Below are positions 1 through 7,264 of a DNA stretch of 24,033 nt, one piece after another; the first letter of the stretch is position 1; every line of letters starts with the position of its first letter. The notes beneath the pieces were generated by a model. The model did no database searches. It was not told the origin of the DNA and saw only the letters and a list, made by a program, of their open reading frames with translations. The stretch spans positions 1 through 24,033 of the forward strand of contig JBBRDT010000054.1 of assembly GCA_038203635.1 (NCBI GenBank), in the 5' to 3' direction. This DNA comes from DASRIA01 sp038203635 (GTDB taxonomy: Bacteria > Actinomycetota > Thermoleophilia > Solirubrobacterales > JBBDJG01). The position numbers and the translations under genes were made by a program.

Positions 1-37
1 GTAACGCCCCCGCGACCCAACCCGGCCGATTTGCAGG

Positions 38-65
38 CTCTCCTCGCGAACTGCTTCGCGAAGAG
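38..65. terminator. Hairpin downstream of tRNA-Tyr-like gene
   Basis: An inverted repeat with arms CTCTCCTCGCGAA (38-50) and TTCGCGAAGAG (55-65) around a CTGC loop. It lies about 18 bases beyond the 3' end of the minus-strand tRNA-like gene, where a terminator would be expected. No T-run follows on either strand, so it may be only a processing or stability hairpin. Confidence 0.4.
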
Positions 66-82
66 CGCCGATCATCGTTCTA

Positions 83-165
83 TGGGGGAGGTAGGACTTG
101 AACCTACGTAGGCTGAGCCGGCGGTTTTACAGACCGCTCCCCTTGGCCGTCCGCGGCGCCGCTGT
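83..165 (-). tRNA. tRNA-Tyr (GTA)-like, 5' acceptor strand damaged
   Basis: Read on the minus strand, the T-arm (91-107) pairs perfectly around TTCAAGT. The anticodon stem GCGGT/ACCGC (121-137) encloses loop CTGTAAA with anticodon GTA. A long variable arm (about 108-120) is present, as expected for bacterial tRNA-Tyr. The D-arm region around GGCCAAGGGGAGC is recognisable but has a mismatch in its stem. The 3' acceptor strand CTCCCCC (84-90) needs GGGGGAG at the 5' end, and no such sequence occurs there. CCA is not encoded. The 5' boundary is therefore an estimate. It is either a decayed gene or a tRNA whose 5' end was replaced by rearrangement. Confidence 0.6.
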
Positions 166-213
166 GCTGCTTCGACGCTCGGCCGGCGAACACCCGCGTG
201 TCAAGTGGCCGAT

Positions 214-252
214 CGAGCAACGGTTGCTCGCTCCTGGTACCGGCGTGGTACC
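214..252. repeat. Two adjacent short palindromes
   Basis: CGAGCAAC-G-GTTGCTCG (214-230) is followed by GGTACC-ggcgt-GGTACC (236-252). Both are perfect inverted repeats. They lie in the 140-base spacer between the two divergent tRNA-like genes. Their role is unknown; they could be recombination or regulatory sites. Confidence 0.5.
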
Positions 253-302
253 AACCTGAGCGAAACTGACAGCCTCCTAGGACCGGCTAGACCGCTTGCC
301 AG

Positions 303-379
<77 letters not shown>

Positions 380-386
380 CCTCAAG

Positions 387-410
387 AAAAGCCCGCTACG
401 GCGGGCTTTT
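387..410. terminator. Bidirectional intrinsic terminator
   Basis: AAAAGCCCGC, loop TACG, GCGGGCTTTT: a six-pair GC stem flanked by A4 and T4, so it works in either direction. It serves the tRNA-Met-like gene on plus and probably the GMC oxidoreductase arriving on minus, whose stop is at 465. Confidence 0.88.
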
Positions 411-464
411 CTGTTGCTTGGACTTGTTTTAACGAAAACCACGCGTCAATCGACGACCTTCGCC

Positions 465-2042
465 TCAGGCCGCTGACGCTCGGGTGAGCGCGACCGCGTC
501 GTCCTTGATGAGGTCGGCGGCCTTCTCGGCGATCATGATCGTTGGCGCATTCGTGTTGCCACGGACGATCGTCGGCATCACCGACGCGTCGACCACACGT
601 AGGCCCGCGACGCCGTGGACCTTGAGGCGCGAGTCCACGACGGGACCGATCGCGCAGCTCGACGTCGGGTGATAGATCGTCATCGTCTGCTCCTCGATGT
701 ACGTCCACAGCTCCTCGTCGCTGGAATCCGGGTCGGGAGCCTTGAATGGTCCGGTGATGATGCCTTTGAACGCGTCCTGCTGTGCGATCTGCAGCGCGAC
801 CTTGGTCCCGGCGAGGATCGTCGCACGGTCCTCCTCGGTGGTCAGGTAGTTGTGCTGGATACGCGGCTTGACGTACGGGCTCGGAGTCCGCAGGGTGACC
901 GCGCCGCGGCTCGTGGGTTTGACCACTCCCGGGCCGAACGCGAGGCCGTGCTCGACGGCCGCACCGAGCCCTTCCTCGTAGAAGAGAACCGGCGCGCAGT
1001 GAAACTGGCAGTCCGGCGCGTCGAGACCCGGACGGGTACGGATGAAGCCACCGGCCTCGGCGACATTCGAGGACAGCGGGCCGCGGCCCTCAGTCTGGAG
1101 CAGCTCTATGTTCTCCGGCGTCAGCGCCGTCATCAGCGACTCGTAGTCGGCCGTCCAGTTCATCAGCGTCATGCAATGGTCCTGCAGGCCCTCGCCCACG
1201 GGGAGGTCCTGGCGGACCTCGATGTCGAACAGCGGCAGCGCCTCGGCCGGACCAATGCCAGACAGCATCAGCAGCTGCGGAGACTGGTAGGAACCCGTCG
1301 ACACGATCACTTCGCGCGCGGCGAGGACCTGCTCGACCGTGCCCGCGTGGTCGATCTCCACGCCGCTGGCGCGATCCCCGTCGAAGAGGATCCGCAGCGC
1401 CAGCGCCTCGGTGATGACCGTGAGGTTCTCGCGCTCCATGTTCGGGTGCAGGTAGCGCACCGATGTGCTCGCGCGCATGCCGTTCTCCTGTGTGAGCTGG
1501 TAGCGGCCGAAGCCCTCCTGACGCGCGCCGTTGAAGTCCGGGTTGCGCTCGTGGCCCAGCTGTGTCGCGGCTTCGACAAACGCGTCGGCGACCGGGTTCA
1601 TCGACCGGCTCTCGCGGACGGGCAGCGGACCGCCCGCGCCGTGGAACTGATCCTCGCCGCGCTCGTTGTCCTCTGACTTCTTGAAGTAGGGCAGGACGTC
1701 GTCGTAGCCCCAGCCCTCGGCGCCCATCGCCGCCCACTCGTCGTAGTCCGCTCGGTTCCCGCGGATGTACACCATCGCGTTCATCGAGCTGCAGCCGCCG
1801 AGCATCTTGGCCCGCGGCAGGTACGCGCGGCGGCCACCGAAGGACGGCTCGGGCTCGGTGGAGAAATCCCAGTCGCGGCGTCCCTTGAAGAGCGCGCCGA
1901 ACGCCGCCGGAATGTGGATCTCGTCGTCGGAGTCCGCGCCTCCGGCCTCCAGCAGGGCAACCGTCACGCTTGGGTCCTCCGACAGCCGCGCAGCGAGCAC
2001 CGCGCCGGCCGAGCCAGCACCAACGATGACGTAGTCGTACAT
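465..2042 (-). CDS. GMC-family FAD-dependent oxidoreductase (choline/alcohol dehydrogenase-like)
   Basis: A 525-residue cytoplasmic flavoprotein oxidising an alcohol with FAD. The substrate is not readable from sequence. The N-terminal Rossmann motif GAGSAG (residues 8-13) binds FAD. The first GMC signature is seen around LGGCSSMNAMVYIRG and the second around STGSYQSPQLLMLSGIGP. The catalytic His is H458 in HPTSSC, with the second active-site residue N498 in GNTNAP. The length is typical of choline-dehydrogenase-like members. The start at 2042 was chosen over an upstream in-frame ATG at 2111 because AGGAGG sits seven bases before it and the protein begins MYDYVIVGAG, as family members do. It is monocistronic and probably ends at the 387-410 terminator. 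No betaine or alkane genes adjoin it to suggest a substrate. Confidence 0.93.
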   Translation of the reverse strand: MYDYVIVGAGSAGAVLAARLSEDPSVTVALLEAGGADSDDEIHIPAAFGALFKGRRDWDFSTEPEPSFGGRRAYLPRAKMLGGCSSMNAMVYIRGNRADYDEWAAMGAEGWGYDDVLPYFKKSEDNERGEDQFHGAGGPLPVRESRSMNPVADAFVEAATQLGHERNPDFNGARQEGFGRYQLTQENGMRASTSVRYLHPNMERENLTVITEALALRILFDGDRASGVEIDHAGTVEQVLAAREVIVSTGSYQSPQLLMLSGIGPAEALPLFDIEVRQDLPVGEGLQDHCMTLMNWTADYESLMTALTPENIELLQTEGRGPLSSNVAEAGGFIRTRPGLDAPDCQFHCAPVLFYEEGLGAAVEHGLAFGPGVVKPTSRGAVTLRTPSPYVKPRIQHNYLTTEEDRATILAGTKVALQIAQQDAFKGIITGPFKAPDPDSSDEELWTYIEEQTMTIYHPTSSCAIGPVVDSRLKVHGVAGLRVVDASVMPTIVRGNTNAPTIMIAEKAADLIKDDAVALTRASAA

Positions 2043-2082
2043 CAGCTTCCTCCTCGTAAGGTAGTCGGCGACCGGCGGGAGC

Positions 2083-2165
2083 TTATGGGACGAAGACGCC
2101 CTGCCGGGCAAACGGCTTGTTGTCGCTGTCCGTCGACGCCAGGCCGTCCGCGCCGCCGTGAACCA
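2083..2165 (-). pseudogene. C-terminal remnant of a secreted-protein domain
   Basis: On minus, the frame ending at TAA (2083-2085) reads HGGADGLASTDSDNKPFARQ and then GVFVP-stop. This matches the end of the protein encoded at 21898-22521 (DGGPDGLAATDDNSLFAVQ, then GIYAP-stop) at most positions. The frame continues upstream into a hydrophobic Ala/Leu stretch (to about 2220), with no convincing start and no link to the rest of the domain. It appears to be the broken 3' end of a paralogue. It sits between the GMC gene's ribosome site and a second foreign fragment. Confidence 0.65.
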
Positions 2166-2320
2166 ACAGCGCGGCTACGGCAAGCGCAAGCAGCGCAAAG
2201 GACGCGAAGTGAACCTGCAGCGCTCTTTGCGAAAACCCTCGCAGAGGCCTGTTGGGCAAACCCTCCCCCGTTAGCTCGGTCGCTTCGCGACCCTACCACG
2301 AGCTAGTTATCCCGGGTCGG

Positions 2321-2415
2321 CGACGATCGGCGTCCTCGTCGCTGCCCAGGGCGCCCTGTGGATCGTGGCACGGCCGTCCGGAGAGCCCACCGCGCGCTAC
2401 CTCGGGCAGCTGCTG
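2321..2415 (+). repeat. 95-bp copy of the 5' part of the ferric-reductase-like gene
   Basis: Bases 2321-2415 match 7311-7405 with two mismatches (at 2343 and 2376), that is residues about 16-47 of the flavohaem protein encoded at 7265-8605. Similarity stops abruptly on both sides: after CAGCTGCTG the sequence turns into the ribosome-site region of the secreted protein at 2433. No start codon or remaining domain is present, so it is a gene fragment, not a functional paralogue. Confidence 0.95.
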
Positions 2416-2432
2416 AAGGGTAGGTTTGTCTC

Positions 2433-3119
2433 ATGCTCCATCGTGTGCTCTGGCTGCTCGCCGTCGCGGTCGCCTGCGGAGCGGCCGGCGTCGCGCTCGC
2501 CAGCCCTCAGTTCGCATCGACGCTCGCGTTCACCTACTCCTCCGAGGTTCCAGGCTCGCCCTCGGGGTTCGACAGCCTCGCAACCTTCAGCGACCCGGGC
2601 GAGCCCGGCGGGAAGCCGAAGGAGCTGGTCAGGATCAAGGTCGGGTTTCATCCCGGCACCCGGATCGACACCGCCGCCCTTCCGCGCTGTAGGGCCTCGG
2701 ACACGAACGTGCGGATACTAGGTTTGCGTGCGTGCCCTGCATCGACCAGCCTCGGAATCGTCCACGCAGAAGGCGTGATCTCCACCGGGCTGCGCTTCAA
2801 CCCGGTCGGCCACCTGTTCAACGCCAGGCGAGCGATCATCGTCGTGGTCACGATCGACGGTCGCTACGCCACCAGCTTTCGCGATGACCTGACACGCGAC
2901 ACGCTCACGGTCAACTTCCGCATTCCGCGCGGCATCTCCTTCACGAGCTTCAAGCCGCACATCCCCCGCCACTTCCGCAAGCGCGCAGGGAAGCGCAGGG
3001 CCTACATGAGGACGCCGCCAACCTGTCCGGCCACCGGGGCAAGGACGACGACCGTGGTGTTCATCTACCGGGACGGCTCGACTCAGGAGCTGGCCCCGGC
3101 GACGCCCTGCCGCCGCTGA
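2433..3119 (+). CDS. Secreted protein of unknown function
   Basis: 228 residues with a clear N-terminal signal peptide: a hydrophobic core (LWLLAVAVACGAAGVALA) and a likely cleavage after ALA-S near residue 24. The mature part is rich in beta-type segments, begins with FASTLAFTYSSEVPG, and has Cys in LPRC (about residue 89), ACP (about 104), TCP and TPC, which could pair outside the cell. The C-terminal third is very basic (HIPRHFRKRAGKRRAYMR). Start ATG 2433 follows AAGGGTAGG by about ten bases. I recognise the general type as a secreted family common in Solirubrobacterales but know no function. Its promoter is probably altered by the 95-bp duplicate directly upstream. Confidence 0.8.
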   Translation: MLHRVLWLLAVAVACGAAGVALASPQFASTLAFTYSSEVPGSPSGFDSLATFSDPGEPGGKPKELVRIKVGFHPGTRIDTAALPRCRASDTNVRILGLRACPASTSLGIVHAEGVISTGLRFNPVGHLFNARRAIIVVVTIDGRYATSFRDDLTRDTLTVNFRIPRGISFTSFKPHIPRHFRKRAGKRRAYMRTPPTCPATGARTTTVVFIYRDGSTQELAPATPCRR

Positions 3120-3364
3120 TGGCACCCGGGTCGAGCCTCTGAGAGGGCGGCGGTTCCGCTGCGCCGGCGAGGAGGCATCGCCCCTCTGAAGGCGCGATTC
3201 TCGCAGGAGCGAACAGGCCGACACGCTCTCGCCGGCCGACGTTGTTAGCCTTCCCGGGAGATGGCCGGGCTACCGCCCGGTGTAAGCAGTGCAGGTTGGC
3301 GCAGTAGTTGCCCTAGGCAGAGCATCCTCCGCGTGGCCCAGCACACAACCCGTGGAGGTATCAC

Positions 3365-3568
3365 ATGCCAACCGGATCCGTGAAATGGTTCAACGACGAC
3401 AAGGGCTTTGGGTTCATCACGCCAGATGACCAGAGCAAGGATCTGTTCGTGCACCACACCGCCATCGACGGAGATGGCTTCAAATCGTTGACCGAGGGTG
3501 CCAAGGTTTCCTTTGACACCGAGGCCGGGGACAAGGGTCCCAAGGCCGTCAACGTCAAGCTGACCTAG
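3365..3568 (+). CDS. csp: Cold-shock domain protein
   Basis: A 67-residue single cold-shock domain that binds single-stranded RNA/DNA and acts as an RNA chaperone in the cytoplasm. Both nucleic-acid motifs are present: RNP1 KGFGFI (13-18) and RNP2 LFVHH (27-31), with the opening GSVKWFND typical of the family. The length is normal. ATG 3365 has a strong GGAGG (3355-3359) ribosome site. About 245 bases without a gene precede it (3120-3364), including GC-rich inverted segments around 3255-3282 that could form a structured leader, as is common for cold-shock mRNAs. No promoter could be assigned with confidence. A methyltransferase gene follows after 15 bases, so the two are probably co-transcribed. 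Confidence 0.96.
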   Translation: MPTGSVKWFNDDKGFGFITPDDQSKDLFVHHTAIDGDGFKSLTEGAKVSFDTEAGDKGPKAVNVKLT

Positions 3569-3583
3569 CCAAAACAGACCTGC

Positions 3584-4381
3584 ATGGAGATAACGGGGGC
3601 GGCGGAGGGCAACGCCGGGGACCGGTTCATCGTCACGGAGGCTGAGCGGCAGGTGGCCGACCTGCTGCCGATCGAGGTCGACCCGGCCCTCGCGCGCGCC
3701 ACGGTCGAGAGGGTGCCGTTCTGGTTCCACACCTTCGCGCTCAACCGCGCTGAGGGCATCTACACGGCGGGCGCCGCGCGCGACCACCGCTACCGCATCT
3801 CCACCCTTCCCAACGACTTCGCCGGGATGAGCGTGCTCGACGTCGGCACCTTCGACGGCTTCTACGCCTTCCTCGCCGAGCACCGGGGTGCCGAGAGGGT
3901 CGTGGCGGCGGACAACGAGCAGTACCGGCACTGGGTTTCCTCCCGGTGGGACGTCGAGCTGGAGGGCGGCGAGGGCTTCCGCGCCATCCATTGCCTGCTC
4001 AGCTCCGCCGTCGAGTATCGGCGGATGGACGCGTTCGAGCTCGACCAACTCGACGAGCGCTTCGACCTCGTCTACTGCTTCGGCATCCTCCACCGAGTCG
4101 AGAACCCACTCGGGCTGCTCCGTGTTCTGCGCGGGCGGACGGCGAACGGCGGCAGCGTGCTGATCGAGACCTACGGCGTCCGCCCGGAGGATCGAGACGG
4201 GCCCGCGATCCGCGTCTCGGAGCCCGGTGAGGTCTACGCGCGCGATGACTTCGTCTACTGGGGCTTCGCGCACACCGGCCTCGAGCGGCTGGCCCGGATC
4301 GCAGGCTTCTCGCGCGCCGAGTCGCTCATCGACGTGGAGGTCGACGGCCACCCGCGGATCATGGGCCGGCTGATCGCCTAG
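3584..4381 (+). CDS. Class I SAM methyltransferase, CmoB/DUF1698-like
   Basis: 265 residues. The SAM-binding motif I is LDVGTFDGFYAF (85-96), followed by the acidic end of strand 2 at VVAAD (106-110). The stretch FWFHTFALN before it and YCFGILHRVENPLGLLR later resemble the CmoB-like family, which modifies wobble uridine of tRNA in proteobacteria. CmoB proper uses carboxy-SAM; whether this protein does is unknown, and many actinobacterial relatives methylate small molecules or sugars. The start at 3584 lacks a good ribosome site, so translation may be coupled to the cold-shock gene 15 bases upstream, or the true start may lie further in. Confidence 0.78.
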   Translation: MEITGAAEGNAGDRFIVTEAERQVADLLPIEVDPALARATVERVPFWFHTFALNRAEGIYTAGAARDHRYRISTLPNDFAGMSVLDVGTFDGFYAFLAEHRGAERVVAADNEQYRHWVSSRWDVELEGGEGFRAIHCLLSSAVEYRRMDAFELDQLDERFDLVYCFGILHRVENPLGLLRVLRGRTANGGSVLIETYGVRPEDRDGPAIRVSEPGEVYARDDFVYWGFAHTGLERLARIAGFSRAESLIDVEVDGHPRIMGRLIA

Positions 4382-4472
4382 AACGCTCCCCGACGGGTGT
4401 CTTAACAGCCTTTTCACCTGACGGTTGCAGTCGCGTAACGGCCGAGCGCGCGCGCGTCGCGACACTTATGCA

Positions 4473-5225
4473 GTGTTCCCGGCGCTTTACGCCCACCGCC
4501 TCGGCCGCGCCTACGGCCCTGACTCGTCGGCCGCGGCGCTCACCCGCGCATTCCAGCGGCCTCTCGACGGCCTCGAGACGGACTGCTGCCTGACCGCCGA
4601 CGGCGAGCTGGTGCTTCTGCACGACCCGCTGCTCGACGTCGGCACCACGCTGTCCGGCTGGACTCACGAGCGCACCGCGGCGGAGATCCGCGCGGGCCGG
4701 CTCCGCCACTCGGACGGCACTCCAAGCGACGAGCGCCCGCTGCTGCTCGACGAGTTGCTCGAACTCGCGCCGCCCGGCGCGACGCTGCAGCTCGAGGTCA
4801 AGGCGCACGCCGACCCAGCCCTCGCACGCCACACTGCCCGCGCCCTCTGCGAGCGCCTTCGTGACCACCCGGCGCGGGAGCGGACCGAGGTGATCAGCTT
4901 CTGGTCCGGTGCATGCGAGCTGGCCGCCGAGCTCGGCTTCCGGGCACGGCTGGTCATCATGGCCGACTACCGCATGCATTCGCTCGCGGCCTGGGGGCGA
5001 GGCGTCGGCCTCCACGGCGTATGCGTCGAGCACTTCCTCATCTCGCCCGCGCTGGTCGCAACCCTCCAAGCGTTCGGACTCAGCGTCACGACCGGCACAG
5101 TCAACCACGCCGCGATGCTCGAGCCGCTCCTGCCGCTTGGCCTCGACGCCGTCACAAGCGACTCCCCGCACGAGCTGCGCCGAGCGCTCCGCCGTACCCG
5201 CGAGGCGCTGCCACTCGCGGCCTGA
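4473..5225 (+). CDS. Glycerophosphodiester phosphodiesterase family protein
   Basis: A 250-residue TIM-barrel enzyme that hydrolyses glycerophosphodiesters to glycerol-3-phosphate and an alcohol. Family residues are visible: AHR (7-9), LETD (34-37) for metal binding, LLHDP (48-52) with the second catalytic His, LEVKAH for the strand-5 metal site, and a C-terminal VTSDSPHEL. The usual HRG is HRL here, and the usual PENT after GRAYG is PDSS, so the active-site entrance differs slightly. GTG 4473 is preferred over an in-frame TTG at 4425 because family homology begins almost at once. No signal peptide is seen, so it is cytoplasmic. It converges with the sigma-factor gene, with stops 18 bases apart. 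Confidence 0.85.
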   Translation: MFPALYAHRLGRAYGPDSSAAALTRAFQRPLDGLETDCCLTADGELVLLHDPLLDVGTTLSGWTHERTAAEIRAGRLRHSDGTPSDERPLLLDELLELAPPGATLQLEVKAHADPALARHTARALCERLRDHPARERTEVISFWSGACELAAELGFRARLVIMADYRMHSLAAWGRGVGLHGVCVEHFLISPALVATLQAFGLSVTTGTVNHAAMLEPLLPLGLDAVTSDSPHELRRALRRTREALPLAA

Positions 5226-5243
5226 ACCGACACGCTCCGCTCG

Positions 5244-6407
5244 TCAGATGAAGCCGCCGGCTTCTCTCACCGCGCCCAGCCGATCGGTCTCGGCGAGGGC
5301 CTGCAGCTTGCGCAGGGACGCGTTCTCAATCTGGCGGATGCGCTCGCGCGTGACGTTGAACGTGCGGGCGACCTCGTCGAGCGTGCGCGGACGCTCGCCG
5401 CCGAGCCCGTAGCGCAGCTCGAGCACGCGCCGCTCGCGGTAGGAGAGGTTCTCGAGCGCCTCGCGGAGGGCCTCCTTGGTGATGATCTCGGCCGCGTGCT
5501 CGTGAGGCGACTCGGCCTGCTCGTCCGCGATGAACTGGCCTAACTCCGACTGTTCGTCGTCCCCAACCGGCATCTCGAGGGACAGCGGCGTTTGCGCCGA
5601 TGTCTGAATCGATTTGACGTCCTCCGGCCCGAGTCCGGTTGCCTCGGCGATCTCATCGACGGTCGGGTCGCGCCCCAGCTCGGTCACGAGACCCCGCTCG
5701 GCCCGCCAGATCTTGGCGAGCCTCTCATTGATGTGAACGGGCATCCGGATCGTGCGAGATTTGTCGGCGAGCGCCCGGGCTAGCGCCTGGCGGATCCACC
5801 AGGTCGCGTAGGTCGAGAACTTGAACCCCTTGCGGTAGTCGTACTTCTCCGCCGCCCGCACGAGCCCGATCGTGCCCTCCTGGATGAGGTCGAGGAAGGG
5901 CAGCCCCCGGTTGCGATAGTTCTTGGCGTAGGCGACGACGAGCCGCAGGTTCGACTCGACCATCTTCTGCTTGGCGTCGAATTCCCCTCGCTCGATCCGC
6001 TTCGCCAGCGCGAGCTCTTGCGGCCGCGTCAGCAGCGGGACCTTGCCGATGCCCTTGAGGAAGAGCTGAAGGGAATCGGTCGTCGTCTCCGGCGTGAGGT
6101 CGAGTGACGTCGTGGGCTTCCCGACCTGGGCCTGGTCGGGCGGGGGAGCGGCCGGCTGCGGCGCGACGTCATCGACCAACTCGATCTGGCACCCCTCAAG
6201 GAAGCGGTGTAGCTCCTCGATATCGGTCTCGTCGAAGTCGAGCTCGGCGATCGCCGTCGCCACCTCGCCATGGGTCAGCACGCCAAGATGGCGGCCGCTG
6301 GCGATCAGCGCCCTGATCTCCTCGAGTTCAGCGGCGGCGTACCAGGTCGGATGCGAGGAGGCGGCGGTCACTCCTCGTGGTTGATGGTCTGGGAGAGGCC
6401 TCGACAT
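5244..6407 (-). CDS. sigA: RNA polymerase sigma factor, RpoD/SigA type
   Basis: A 387-residue sigma-70 factor directing RNA polymerase to -10/-35 promoters. Seen in order: a region 1.1-like acidic domain (about 27-80, with LIASGRHLGVLTHGEV), a linker with PAAPPP, region 1.2 (SLQLFLKGIGKVPLLT, 112-127), region 2 (about 140-225, with the 2.3/2.4 core FSTYATWWIRQALARAL), region 3 (about 226-300), and region 4.2 with the helix-turn-helix TLDEVARTFNVTRERIRQIE (342-361). Having regions 1.1 to 4 marks it as a principal or close group 2 factor. ATG 6407 follows AGGAG by 12 bases. It is the last gene of a three-gene run with two small proteins upstream, separated by 22 bases. Confidence 0.95.
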   Translation of the reverse strand: MSRPLPDHQPRGVTAASSHPTWYAAAELEEIRALIASGRHLGVLTHGEVATAIAELDFDETDIEELHRFLEGCQIELVDDVAPQPAAPPPDQAQVGKPTTSLDLTPETTTDSLQLFLKGIGKVPLLTRPQELALAKRIERGEFDAKQKMVESNLRLVVAYAKNYRNRGLPFLDLIQEGTIGLVRAAEKYDYRKGFKFSTYATWWIRQALARALADKSRTIRMPVHINERLAKIWRAERGLVTELGRDPTVDEIAEATGLGPEDVKSIQTSAQTPLSLEMPVGDDEQSELGQFIADEQAESPHEHAAEIITKEALREALENLSYRERRVLELRYGLGGERPRTLDEVARTFNVTRERIRQIENASLRKLQALAETDRLGAVREAGGFI

Positions 6408-6429
6408 GACTAAGTCGGCTCCTGGAAGG

Positions 6430-6606
6430 TCAGAGTCGGTCGTTCAGAAGACGACGGAGCTTCGCGGCCAGCTTCTGCTCCTCGGGCGTGAGGTTGCTCT
6501 CCTCGACGATCTCGATCACCCGATCGAGAGAACGCCGCCTGCTCCTCTGGCGTGCAGCCCTCGGCAAGAGGGACGCACGGCTCCTGCCCTGTCCCGGCCC
6601 CGTCAT
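6430..6606 (-). CDS. Small basic/helical protein upstream of sigA
   Basis: A 58-residue frame not previously obvious because it is short. The N-terminal half is strongly basic (GQGRSRASLLPRAARQRSRR); the C-terminal half is an amphipathic helix (RVIEIVEESNLTPEEQKLAA, then KLRRLLNDRL). It fits between the upstream small gene (17 bases away) and the sigma gene (22 bases away), which supports it as a real operon member. The ribosome site is weak (GGTAG). I do not recognise the family. A modulator of the sigma factor is possible but is only a guess from position. Confidence 0.55.
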   Translation of the reverse strand: MTGPGQGRSRASLLPRAARQRSRRRSLDRVIEIVEESNLTPEEQKLAAKLRRLLNDRL

Positions 6607-6623
6607 GGCATCTACCAGCTAGG

Positions 6624-6890
6624 CTAGCCGCGCATCCGCAGCGTGGCCCGCTTGAGCTCAAGCCCTTCAAGGTCGTCCTCAGCGCAGATGCAGGCATCCA
6701 CGCCGCCCTCGCGCAAGAGCGCGCTCCGTGACATCGCACGGACGTAGTGTCTGCTCGGACCGTGATTGTGACCGTTCCCGGCCTTCTGCAGACGACGGGA
6801 CAGAGATTGAGCGCCCTGTCGGGATGGCGCGGTCGCCACCGTCTTCCAACTGGGAGCGCCGTCGGACTGTTGCACGTAATATCTGGGCAC
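6624..6890 (-). CDS. Small conserved-looking protein, first gene of sigma operon
   Basis: An 88-residue protein starting at GTG 6890, eight bases or so after an excellent AGAGGAGG ribosome site, so translation is well supported. It begins MPRYYVQQSDGAPSWKTVAT and ends in an acidic helix followed by LELKRATLRMRG. The middle has QSLSRRLQKAG and HYVRAMSRSALLREGG, suggesting a compact alpha/beta fold. There is no signal peptide or membrane segment. I do not recognise a family. It opens a minus-strand operon with the 58-residue gene and the sigma factor; upstream DNA (6891 onward) should hold the promoter. Confidence 0.72.
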   Translation of the reverse strand: MPRYYVQQSDGAPSWKTVATAPSRQGAQSLSRRLQKAGNGHNHGPSRHYVRAMSRSALLREGGVDACICAEDDLEGLELKRATLRMRG

Positions 6891-7264
6891 CGTCGCCTCC
6901 TCTTTCTGCTGATCGACAGTGGCGCGCTCGAAGCGGTCCCAGAACGAAGCTAGAACCCCGGGCGTTCAATCAGATTGGGACGAAGCCACCGTGCCGGTGG
7001 GGTAACGTCGTAGAAGTACTGCACTGGCCCCGCAGTCAAAGCCAGTGGCCCCGCCTATCGCCTCGTGGCGCGCAGTGCGCCGTTGGTGGCATTCCGGCTT
7101 GAGCTGAAGATTCTGGCCGCAGAGCCAGCACTCAACTCAGACGGTACTCCTATTGAAGGTGTTTGTGTGAGGGCGCGGCTGCGCAACGTTGGGTTGGCGG
7201 TAGCTACCCGGCCCCTTCTGCATTGTGCGAGAAGCGGAACCGGCGTGCCCGGTATCGTCGAGCG
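6891..7264. other. 374-bp divergent intergenic region
   Basis: It separates the minus-strand sigma operon from the plus-strand flavohaem gene, so it should hold both promoters, but no clear -35/-10 pair was found. A plus frame at about 7086-7200 reads VAFRLELKILAAEPALNSDG then TPIEGVCVRARLRNVG, which looks protein-like, but it runs out of frame into the next gene and has no partner domain. It may be another gene remnant. Confidence 0.4.

Larger units (their letters stand above)
2043..2432. other. 390-bp region between GMC gene and secreted protein
   Basis: No intact gene is seen. It holds the ribosome site of the GMC gene (about 2049-2056, minus), the secreted-domain tail remnant (2083-2165), an unassigned stretch (2166-2320) and the 95-bp duplicated fragment (2321-2415). 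The ribosome site of the next gene, AAGGGTAGG (2415-2423), begins exactly where the duplicate ends. Confidence 0.7.

Noticed and set aside
615..1676. Long plus-strand open frame antisense to the GMC gene
   Set aside because: It mirrors the codon structure of a strongly supported gene, is Arg-rich and shows no domain or ribosome site.
3245..4465. 406-codon minus-strand frame across the cold-shock and methyltransferase genes
   Set aside because: It is antisense to two genes with clear motifs; its composition is that of a high-GC shadow frame.
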